A stretch of 64,000 nucleotides of DNA from Albifimbria verrucaria (Eukaryota > Ascomycota > Sordariomycetes > Hypocreales > Stachybotryaceae), in assembly GCA_020081605.1 (NCBI GenBank), contig JAHREC010000045.1, forward strand, positions 2,232,001 to 2,296,000, written 5' to 3'. This document shows positions 1-9,256 of this stretch, piece by piece; the first letter of the stretch is position 1; every line of letters starts with the position of its first letter. A program made the translations under genes and the position numbers. The notes beneath the pieces are model-generated. The model had not been told where the DNA came from, searched no databases, and saw only the letters and a list, made by a program, of their open reading frames with translations.

Positions 1-2145
1 TGGATACGATCAAAGCAGACAACAGCACCACTCAGCATCGGTATTGTGCGAATGACTGTGACGATAGGATCCGATAGGAGGTACACCAGAGAGAGCGAGG
101 CGTAGGCTGAAGCTGTGTCTAATACTTGGCCACTTGTCTTTGAAATGATGACAAACGTTGCAAATGTCGCAAAAGGAGCAATAGTTTGCGTAGTACTTCC
201 TATGTGCCGTTAGTGATTTATAGCCTAATCATCAACAACATGTAAATGGACGAATTACCGATAAATGCGCGCAAGCAAAGCAATTTACGATATTGTTTCG
301 ACAACTGCAACTCTTCGACACGAAGATTTTGGATCATCCGGCTCATAAGATCCACTAGACCCAGCATTTTAACCTCCTGAAGAAGATCAATTAATAATCA
401 TGGAAAGTATGGTTTGCAAATGAGATCTCACCTTCATGGACCGAAGTACTGCAGCTGTTACGTCTACACGTGTCTGGATTCCGCGGACCCATGACCTCTG
501 GGCTTTCGCGCTGTAGCTTGCTAAGCGCATAATGGCAATTGTCGCAACTATTAAGGCATCAGAAAACAGTCAGATTCAAGAGAGCAAGGTTCCAACCCAA
601 AACGACAACAATAGGTGTCCACGCAGCGGCACCAAGTTGAGTATATAGGAGATATACAGCTATTCCGCACTCTATAGGTGATGCCCAAACTTCATGCAGT
701 AAGGCAGCAGTCGAGCAAATTCTTTCTGTGTCTGCGGACATAAGTGTTACGGTGCCTGAGTATCGCGTTAGCAATGCACTGCAATATTCATGTCGAGGGA
801 CATCTACTCGATTCGTCAAAGGCTGAACCACTGACGGTCAGTGCGTTGCAGTAAATCATGCTGCATAAAGTGCCCCTCATGGCGGTCACGAAGCTGATAC
901 ATATGAGCGTTGATTGTCCTACTTCCCGACAGATGTCACCTACCGGTAGGTCATTTGGTAGTAAAATCCGCTTGAAACCTAATAAGCGTAAGCCATGCGT
1001 TCAGTAGTATATTAACACAGCACTTACTGCGCGTCCGATGAATACCAAAAGCCACGCCCCTACGAGTCCCCATCCGTGAGATTCTGGTTTGGAAAGATCT
1101 TTTGTGAACTGAGTCGTTGTCTTAATTAGAAATGGCAGTGTATACTTGAAGCCAATCAAACAAAGACGGGGCAATATGCCAGAACCAAAGAGATGCCGAG
1201 TAGCCTTCATCGCCGTAATAATGAGGGAATAGCGTGCAGAATGATTTGCTAAGTAAACGCATCAGTATTGAGTGAGGGTGTGAGAGGTCGTGTTAGCAGG
1301 TACCTGATCCCCACGCTTCTTGTGCTCGAGAGAACAGCTGCCTTGATGCCATGCCACTATGAATTGGAAACCTGGAGACTTTTAGCCGAATTTGACGAGA
1401 CTACTCGGGTAGTGATGGAATACATGTCTTTCTCCGAAAGCATACGATAGAACCCCGTTTTGATCAGTGAATTGAGCCACCAGAAGACGCTACGGTTCAA
1501 TATGCTACTCGTGACTTCGGGGAGAGATGTCGGTATTGAGATAACAGAATTGATCTCTTTTCCCAAAGCTCAAACATCAAGATGACGATTTTCAAGGTTA
1601 TTGTGGAAGTCAACAGCCCAGCAACAACTCTTGTACCGTTGAGAAGCCACAATGTTCTAGAAATAGCACAGTCGAGCAGTAGTGTAAGACCCAAGTAAAC
1701 AGTGATGAGTGTCGATGGCCGGACAGATCGTACATGCTCAACATATGAGACAAACAAAAGCAAGATCCCATTGACAAAGACCAAGGCTGAAGCTGCTGTC
1801 TGCATCGTCAAGAGCATGTACAGGGCCAAGAGCCCAGTACATTAGAATAATGAATTGCAGTAGGGCAAGAACACTGAGCGGTATCTAGATCGGAAGTATT
1901 AGAGAAATCCATGAGGAGTTTAACCATGTCCATACCAGTTTGAGCACTGGCCGTGAGCTCCTCATGACTTTTTGAGGCTGTCGCATCAACCATAGCAATC
2001 GTTGAGGTGCAAATATAAAGAAGAGCGCTGAAGGAACTATTGATAGGATCGCGCTCTCAAAGGTAATTGTGAAATCAAATCTCCCAGTAGCCGCAGGGCC
2101 GAAACTGGTTTCCGGCCCCATCGCCGAGGAGTTGTTCGCATCCAT
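1..2145 (-). CDS. ABCC (MRP-type) multidrug ABC transporter, N-terminal half, cut by left window edge
   Basis: ABCC pumps export drugs and conjugates across plasma or vacuolar membranes using ATP. Read leftwards from the ATG at 2145, this has the TMD0 start typical of fungal members (ILSIVPSALFF, later EHVRSVRPS), the linker FWWLNSL, then the first transmembrane domain (LPRLCLIGFKYTLPFLI, TLMSADTERIC, RGIQTRVDVTAAVL, EVKMLGL). Both nucleotide-binding domains lie beyond the edge. Most apparent stops vanish when short introns are removed, for example 979..1027 (GTAAGT to TTAG) and the one starting at 1935. One break is not an intron: at the four-base run 1519-1522 one extra base restores the frame into the FWWLNSL linker. 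A second probable shift lies near 1800-1840. Either these are sequencing errors or the copy is decaying. The family call is firm; intactness is not. Confidence 0.85.
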
Positions 2146-2605
2146 ACCTTCAGGGAGTTGCTGGGCCTTGCCCTGGATGCTTGTATCTTCCTGGGAATAA
2201 TACGCAACCTGTAAACACAGCAGAAAATATGGTGAGAGTTGTGGTGTAAACAGGGGTGGAACCAGAGATATAGACAACGATTCAGCTCCACAATGGTGAA
2301 GCAATCCTTGACAAGTACGTCAGACAGAACGCGCAGTGTCACGGCAATGGTACCCAGACAACGATCAGTGAATTGCGTAAGCGCTAAACTGAGCCTGATT
2401 GTGACAAACCACAAATCCTAGAAGATATGTGGGCTTGTCAAACAAAGTCAACTCTTCCTTGGCAAATCCTAGTCATGGGGTTTGTCTTCGATAGGGCTAC
2501 ATTGAAGGCCGCGTTGAAGGCAACATAAAATTGTCAATCACATGTCAGAACATTGCGAGGTGAATCGATACAGTTGAACAGTGAGTCCCGAGGGTAATAT
2601 TGATA
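2146..2605. other. Upstream region of the ABC transporter
   Basis: No gene is supported here. It presumably holds the 5' leader and promoter of the minus-strand ABC gene. The short open frames on both strands show no recognisable family. Confidence 0.5.
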
Positions 2606-2615
2606 CCTCCTCACA

Positions 2616-3026
2616 GGGAGCCCATACGTGCACATCCGGATGTGCAACTAGAGCTTATGTAATTTTGCACATCCGGATGTGCAACCAAAATTTCCTTATA
2701 TAATCACGTCAGCTATAGAGGCTATAGTGGCTATTACTACAATAATTATAATGGCTATAGCCGCTATAGCCACCGAGGCCGCTGTAGTTACCGAGGCTGC
2801 TGCAGCCAATGAGGCCGTTGTAGCCACCGAAGCCGCTGTAGCCACCGAAGCCGCTGTAGCCACCGAAGCCGCTGTAGCCACCGAAGCCGCTGTAGCCACC
2901 GAGGCTGCTGTAGCTACTGGGTGTAACCACTATAACAATGGCCGTTGTAGCCACTGTAGCCTCTATAGCTGACGTGATTATATAAGAAATTTTGGTTGCA
3001 CATCCGGATGTGCACGTACGGACTCC
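2616..3026. mobile_element. MITE-like non-autonomous DNA transposon with inverted ends, hAT-like
   Basis: The two ends form an inverted repeat of roughly 75 bases. 2667-2725 matches the reverse complement of about 2956-3013 with one indel (shared segments AATCACGTCAGCTATAGAGG and CCAAAATTT). The outer part 2616-2633 also matches the right end with a few C/T and A/G differences. The element is flanked by direct repeats CCTCCTCACA (2606-2615 and 3025-3034); the inner 8 bases TCCTCACA fit an 8-bp hAT-type target duplication. A perfect 16-bp palindrome GCACATCCGGATGTGC occurs three times (2630-2645, 2667-2682, 2998-3013). No transposase is encoded, so it would need an enzyme from elsewhere. The hAT assignment rests only on duplication length. 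Confidence 0.8.
2771..2914. repeat. 18-bp minisatellite inside the MITE (8 units)
   Basis: Eight tandem units of CACCGAAGCCGCTGTAGC and close variants. The four units at 2825-2896 are identical; the outer ones differ by one to four bases. Each unit is itself two related 9-bp halves (CACCGAAGC and CGCTGTAGC). Because the unit is a multiple of three it makes open frames on both strands encoding simple Ala/Thr/Glu or Gly/Tyr repeats, which should not be taken as genes. Confidence 0.9.
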
Positions 3027-3317
3027 TCCTCACAACCATGCCTACGTAATGCGCCCCTGTCTCTGTGGGGGATTGATATGGTCTCTGACCAAATGACCTT
3101 GCAGGTTCTACTAGGACTTCTACGGACTGGGGGTGGATTCAAAAGAATTAAACAGAGGAGCCCCTGGGCCTAAATTGATAGGATAGAAGAGCAAAAAAAG
3201 GAATGAACGCATTGCATGCAGTATCTTTCTTCAGAGATTACGCCATCACGATGCAGTGGATCCTAGACTCAAGACAGCTTATAAGTTGCCAGACCTAGAC
3301 CCAAAAAATTAAAGGTC

Positions 3318-3398
3318 CGACAGAGACAGGATTCGAACCTGTGCGGCCGAGGCCATATGATTTCTAGTCATACCCATTAACCACTCTGGCACTCTGCC
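3318..3398 (-). tRNA. tRNA-Ser (anticodon AGA)
   Basis: On the minus strand the sequence folds as a class II tRNA. The acceptor GGCAGAG pairs with CTCTGTC with one G-U pair, followed by discriminator G. The anticodon stem TATGA/TCATA encloses loop CTAGAAA with anticodon AGA, the long serine-type variable arm CCTCGGCC follows, and the T-arm contains GGTTCGAATCC. There is no intron. It sits about 300 bases from the MITE. Confidence 0.95.
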
Positions 3399-3911
3399 TA
3401 TTGGAACTTGGGCATCGGCTCGCGTAGCTGGCCTCATCTTGTCACGCAGTAGTCGCTGAGTTGACGCAGGATGTCACAGCCTGTGTTGAGCAATTCCCAT
3501 TAACGCAATACAATGTATACATATCAGCCCCGTTGACATCTCAAGTCCACAAACTGCAATGTTTTCATGATGTGATATCGTTGTGTGGTAAGTAGTAGGG
3601 GTTTTGGAGCTTGAACGTCAGTGGTTGTGCTGATTGGTGAAACGTCAACGCAATTAATTCACGGGCAGTACGACTAAGACTTTCGTAACCAACTTATAGC
3701 TACGAGGTAGAGCGGTAGACCACGTGGACATTGCACCAAACAACTGTGTTTGGTCGGCACGGAGCCCACAATTGGGGCTGGCCAAAGCTACAACTCAGCC
3801 CATCAGCTATACATCACCTGACTAATTACTGGGCACCACCGCCGGTCAGCAGTCTGAATCTTTCAATTCAGCCAAGACTCGAGTTATAACTCCACCACAC
3901 AAGGCGCAGAT
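3399..3911. other. Intergenic region between tRNA-Ser and the 3912 gene
   Basis: I see no further gene or repeat. It presumably carries the promoter of the downstream gene; no clear TATA box is seen. Confidence 0.4.
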
Positions 3912-4514
3912 ATGGCTGGGTCCCATGCCCATGGAGGTACCATTTTTCAAGGAGGCTTCGTTGCTACGCTCACACCGAAGCAAAATTATGAGATGAACAA
4001 GGCAACCATCCGCGAGATTATCGACGTGGATCATTTCAGTAATACAGTTCCCGACAGTATCGTCGACCTGTGGCTCACGGCGCTAGACCCGGAGAGCAAT
4101 ATCTCAATGCCAGCCGGTGTGAAGGGCTTCTATGGTGGCGACCTGCGTGCCTCGATTCCAATTGAGCTAGCTCATGACTGCTATAAGTACGTCATGCACG
4201 AAACTGACAAGGACAAGGTCAGCAAGTACGCCAACCGAATGTTAATCGTGCTTTCCCTTTTGGATATGGACAAGCTATTGGATAAGGACGCGAATCTTGC
4301 CGGCCTCGCTTTGTGGCACAAAGCCCTGGCGCAAGCGCGACTCCCAGGAAGTATGGCAGATCTTGCCGACACGCTCAAGTCGTATGAGACCATCAGACCG
4401 CGCGCCTCTTTGAATGACAACAAGCTGCCACAACCTGCGCGGTTAAGGACACGTTTGCGTACTGTGGCCGAGGAGTCTGGCAATGACGATGTAGCGACAT
4501 GGCTGGGTAGTTGA
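3912..4514 (+). CDS. Hypothetical protein, 200 residues, single exon
   Basis: I do not recognise this family. The frame runs uninterrupted from ATG at 3912 to TGA at 4514 with ordinary fungal codon use, so it is probably a real gene. There is no signal peptide and no obvious membrane segment; the N-terminus is Gly/His-rich (MAGSHAHGG). Residues about 90-170 look helical, with Lys/Asp/Leu patterns (MDKLLDKDANLAGLALWHKA). The C-terminal 40 residues are basic, then acidic. No cysteine pattern or catalytic motif stands out. Neighbours are tRNA-Ser and the MITE on the left and a convergent minus-strand gene on the right. It could be lineage-restricted. No function is proposed. Confidence 0.6.
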   Translation: MAGSHAHGGTIFQGGFVATLTPKQNYEMNKATIREIIDVDHFSNTVPDSIVDLWLTALDPESNISMPAGVKGFYGGDLRASIPIELAHDCYKYVMHETDKDKVSKYANRMLIVLSLLDMDKLLDKDANLAGLALWHKALAQARLPGSMADLADTLKSYETIRPRASLNDNKLPQPARLRTRLRTVAEESGNDDVATWLGS

Positions 4515-4650
4515 CAACCGAAAATAAAAGGCATACCTTAGAGTTTAAGTGGTGGAACTAGAAATCCTTCGCCTGCTATAAGAAGTCATCATCAGAGCAA
4601 TTTATCAACAATAGCTCTGATTCTCAGTTCCCATGCCTACTATTCAATTA

Positions 4651-5994
4651 TTAAATCCAGTCAGTATCGATATGTACAGGAAGCACCCCATCTTCCAATA
4701 CATTGAATAGCCATATTTCACCAGTGAGTATTAAATGCTGAAACCAACCAGCACCCAACTGTGCTAACCCCTTATCCTCAAAGTGCTCGACCCATCGTTT
4801 GGTAATCAGGCCCATCTTGTAGCTTTCGGCGAAGTCCCGCGGAGGAGGCTGAGGTGCACATTTAAATCTGGAAGCATTCGTCAAATTTTGAAGGAGTAAA
4901 ATGCAGTTTTCACACGCTGGCTTGTTCTTGCCCTTATATTCATAGGCGGCGTAACCAGACGCCGTGTAGGACATGATCATCATACCAGCAATTGCATGAA
5001 TACCTGCAATTGGATAAGACAATGCGCGCTTGATCGTCGCTTCCAAATAAGTATGGAATGGTGTGGGGTCTCCCATGCCGTATAGAGCGGATAGACCATT
5101 CTCGTAGTTTCCTGCCGCAGCATCTGACCTCCAATCTGTGATATCATGCATTGCTAGCATGATTTCTGGTGGCATCAAAGCCTCGTCCATGCTGCATGGC
5201 TCTAGTACATATTTACTGTAAATAGTGGAGCAGCCACTGGCTGCTCTCAAGCCATTGCCGCCTCAACTGACAGGTCAGAACTCGTCCCCATGGCTTTGAG
5301 ACCAGTCCCGTCCAAGAAAGCGCGGACTGCCCCTGACCCAACATGATAGGCAGCACCGGCAGCGAGTGCAACCATACGGATTCGTATCTCGTAGTCTGCT
5401 TCCGTAAACCCTGCATAGTCGTCACTCATGGAAACATGGGATACGAATGATAGCCTCACGGCCGTCTCGGCTGGTACCCACGCTCCCATGACAATCGAAC
5501 AGTCCACCACACCAATCTCATAACAACTGGCGGCTAAGGGGTTGGAAGACGGATGATAGCCAGAAGCCGTCTGTATCTCCCCGCAGCGTTTAATAAAGCT
5601 TTCTTTCTTATTGATATGTGGGATGGAATATATCCCTCCTTTGCGGTGCTTCTCGACTAATTTTGCAGCACCGAGATGAGCTTTTTCAACTAAAGAGACT
5701 CCAAACCTTGTTAGAAGCTCCTTAAATGGGTCTGAAATACTCCTAGCCCAAGCTTCACTCGCTCTTTTCTCATTATCTTGGGGCGCTTTAATTACAGCTC
5801 TTCCATACTGCATTGCGTCTTCCCATTCTTTGCAATTATCGATAGTTAATTGGCCGAGAAGACTGAGCAAGCCATCTCTTAGACATTCTCGATAAAGAGC
5901 ATGGTATGAGGGGCTGCATGTTTGGCATGAGTGTAGTTGACGCTTTAGGCGGTACCCGCGGATAATTTGGAAGTAAAATAATGTATCGATTCAT
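4651..5994 (-). CDS. Protein of unknown function, possibly isoprenoid-synthase fold
   Basis: A largely alpha-helical protein of about 445 residues. Two features recall class I terpene synthases. An upstream helix ends in an acidic pair (RLSFVSHVSMSDDY). A later helix holds a conserved-looking polar motif, DITDWRSDAAAGNYENG, placed where the second metal-binding motif (NSE type) of trichodiene-synthase-like enzymes sits. The first is not a canonical DDxxD, so this is a weak structural analogy and the protein may be catalytically different. The chosen start is the ATG at 5994; an in-frame start upstream is possible. The frame changes twice, at about 5249-5250 (one T short in a run) and 5910-5913 (C/G run), and the two sides read continuously if one base is corrected. 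The nearest biosynthetic neighbour, a P450, is over 8 kb away. Confidence 0.4.
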
Positions 5995-6192
5995 TTCATA
6001 AAAAAATTTTATCCAGATGAATTGACTGAGGAAACCAACGCCATATCTCAAACGTTTCTCTGTCCGCAGAGCCTTTGTATAACAAGAAAATGGGATTGTG
6101 GCCATTAACAAGTGACACCAGGTTGATGTTACGATCTTTAGTATAAAAGGGTGTTCTTGTCCTTGTTCATATAAACTTGTCTATTATTTTGA

Positions 6193-8438
6193 TCACTTAA
6201 GGGTTTCCAAAAGTCCCAACTCCCTCACTATCCTGTCAATACTCGGCGCCAGTTCCGCCCGTGGAAGCATCTCCATCGATAAAATACGACCGTCTCCACT
6301 GCTTGAGGCCTCCTTCGCATTCTCTTCATCCTCGAACGCAAATCTGATAGTGCTCGTCGGCCAGGGACTAGTTATGAGCATCTTAACCGTAGCTAGGATA
6401 GACTCGTCCGTTGTAAGACCTATAATTGATCCCATAGCGTCGAGCATCGGGTCTTCATACTCATCCCGCTCATAGTATATTATGCCGTCGATCAAGCAGA
6501 ACAAGGTCACTTCGCGGGAAGCTGGCGAACGAGCCAAACAAAGAGCTTACAAAGCTCTTCAATATCTCCCTGCTCCACCAGGAACACATCTGCCCCTGGG
6601 TGAAGAAGGTTTGTCATTCCAAAATCATGGTAGTAGATTAACTGCGCGATCAAGCTCCTGAGCATCGTTTTTATCGTCCCCGTCATTGCCCCTGGATCGT
6701 AGCCCTCGTCAAAACTTTCTTCCCAGTCGGTTACATCGTCTTCGGTCTCTGAATCAGATATTTCGTCCTCCAAATTTCGACCGCAGAACCAGACAAGACC
6801 AATATAATCAGGCTTTGCACGTGAAGACTTGGTGAGCGTGGTGCAAAATAGCGACAGAGCCGAAGTCTGCATCATGAGGCCTGAGAAATTTCCATGTATC
6901 AGCAGCTTGTCGTGGCCTGGTGACACAATCCACTCTTCGAAGGTTGAGCTATGCAGAATCGATTCAACCTGGGCTTGATCCTGAAGGGCGATCCGACCGC
7001 GCCCCTCCTCTATCAGGTCCATATCATTTGTTTCGATGTCAACAACATGCATAAAGTCATACAGCCATTCTTGGCGCATTATCGGCACCAATGGATCGGG
7101 CGGAGGAGCGAATAAGGAATCGCGCATAGGTGAGACGCTACGAAGCACACCTGTGAGGTAAGCCGTTTTCTCTTTTCCTCAGCCAGCTCTTCGTTTACGC
7201 CGGATAGCTTCTCTGTAAGAGTAAATACGTTAGTTCCGTCTGTTTCACTATCCCATTTATAAATGTGCCCGTGGTCCTACCTTCACTCTGCTGATTTTTT
7301 CTCAACAAGCTGGCCTCTTCCTGGCGGTGTCTTTGTCTTTCAATGTCTTCGTTTCGTTTATTCTCTTCAAGTTTTTCAAAAAGCAATTCAAGATATGCAC
7401 TCACGCCCCTCCCAACATTATACACACTATCAAGAATGACTTCGGCCGTGCCACTTAACTCTTCCAGCTTCTTGACTGAAACTTGCACCTCTTCGGCAAG
7501 GTGGTCTTGATTCTGTTTTATTAGTTCAAGGATTTTGTGTGTCGCTTTTGAATCTTTTGCAAATTAGTTAGCATTGAAGTTTCTAACTATGCCGTGTGGA
7601 AGTGGCTTCCAGGTACCGTACAGGCATGAAATTCCTTGATATGAGATTTGACGCCCTCTGCCATAAGTTTTTGCTGTGAATCAGTATTGATTCGAGACTA
7701 TTGAGGAGCTTTTCCTCGTAGTTTTTTCCTTGTAGTAGGACCTTGGATGCACGAACCACTGTTATTGTCAATGAATTGCTACGCATCATCACTACATGCC
7801 ATTGACTTACATCCAGGCCTGGTCCAGAATCGGATCAGCCTTTCCACAGCCAACAGGACAGCCGCCATTAACCTGACTGCCTTCTTTTCAATCGTCGGCT
7901 CATGCAAGAATGTGCGAACAAATACCTCGACATCAGCTATCAGATCGTCCATATCCTCAAGACCTTCCAAGGATTTTTCCCGGACCACGGCACCAGTCTT
8001 AACAGCGTCGAGGACTATTTGAACGGCCCCCAACACCGGCGTGACTATATCCATTTGCGGGACAAGCTTAATCGCCAGATTCAATGGCTCTGTGATATTA
8101 TCGGCACCCCATCTCCACGCATTCCAGAACCTACCCCGGTATCCGGTCTTGTCGGTATAATATGATTGAGCAGCTTTGAGCTTACCATCGACTTCAACCC
8201 AGGTTCGGGCAATTCTGATGTCATATTCAGGCTTCAAACTCTCGGTGGGTGTGATATCTGACATGCTTTGAAACTCAACAGATGCTGCGGGAAAAATCAT
8301 GGTCCAGTGGGTCATTTCTTTGAGCGTGAAGGGCAATGATTTCTCGCTGTCCGTTACCGGATGCATGATAGGCGTCGGCAGTATTGGTGCTTTATCATTA
8401 TGTATGGTTGGTCCTTTTGGTACTATCTCTCCTCGCAT
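6193..8438 (-). CDS. DUF7708-like protein with degenerate NACHT/P-loop region (STAND-related)
   Basis: The N-terminal 200 residues match the pattern of fungal DUF7708-type domains found at the front of NACHT proteins (VTPVLGAVQIVLDAVKTGAVVRE, then LEDMDDLIADVEVFVRTF and AVLLAVERLIRFW). A coiled-coil segment rich in Glu, Lys and Arg follows (7195-7488). The C-terminal half resembles STAND ATPase cores: LLIHGNFSG where Walker A should be, and LFCLIDGIIYYE where Walker B should be, but the Lys-Ser/Thr of Walker A is absent. It may therefore bind nucleotide poorly or not at all. Introns include one just after 7809 and one at about 7213-7281. Single-base frame breaks occur near 6516-6518 (C/G run), about 7140 and about 7690. 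The start at 8438 is the first ATG of the frame; a later Met is possible. Role inferred: regulatory, allorecognition or stress. Confidence 0.6.
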
Positions 8439-9256
8439 TTTGAGACTTCAGGCTGTCAATAACATAAAAGCTTCGGATTTGAGCATCAGCTTGGTCCGGG
8501 CAAAGCAGGAAGAGATTCATTTGCCCTAAGTATATGCAACAAAGCAGTTCCCAATCAAACCAAGTGGCTCGACTCTCTCGGTTAAGATGTGTGGGCTTTA
8601 TGCATAGAAAGAACTTGGGAACTTGCTTGCCATTCAGAGGAAGTACTATTTCATAGGTAAGCTCTAGGCCCTTCCTCTGGACGCATGATCTAGGCAGTGA
8701 CCTTCCTGTATCATATCTTTTAAAACTCCGTATTTGCATTAAAAACTACCAACAGTTTCCTGGGCGTATTCCCTTAGCAATATGGGTGTCGCATAGCAGA
8801 ATTGCCTAGGCTGGGATCGACAGTTCATTTTCAGCCTCCAAATGACAATATATACAAAACGTGTCTGGACTTGATTGGAGGCCTGCTCTGTCTGAGGCGC
8901 TCATTATCGTTTCAGCATCGAATCATATCATCAGAGTGTTTCTGACTGCATTTCAGCTGGCTTGATACCGGATGTTTGCATGCATCGGCACTCAATGAGC
9001 CCTTTCGGGTATCTTGCAGGGTAACATCTGATACCCTCAGTAGAGGTATAGGATAGCAATTGAATGGCCGTTTCAAGGATATAAAACTGACTAATAGCGG
9101 TAACTGCAAACCTAGATGTGAAGTTGCGTGATTTAAGGCAGTAAGGCTCTGGCATATTGGGTGATACGGACTTGCTCAGTCCCAAGTCCAGATTCATTTA
9201 CTCACACCTGTTTGGCGAAACCAATTATTCCTTCGCAAATTGTTTATACAATTCAC
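8439..9256. other. Divergent intergenic region between DUF7708-like and AAA genes
   Basis: This is a head-to-head promoter region of about 0.8 kb. A minus-strand open frame at 8398-8739 overlaps the left gene's start and shows no recognisable family; it could be an extra 5' exon or chance. Nothing else is supported. Confidence 0.35.

Noticed and set aside
559..1210. Many stops in the ABC transporter, first read as a multiply broken pseudogene
   Set aside because: Most stops fall inside short GT-AG introns (for example 979-1027); once they are removed the protein follows the ABCC family closely.
2679..2972. Open frames over the 18-bp array on both strands, encoding Ala-Thr-Glu or Gly-Tyr repeats
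   Set aside because: They result from an 18-bp tandem repeat lying in frame inside a transposon, and they exist on both strands at once.
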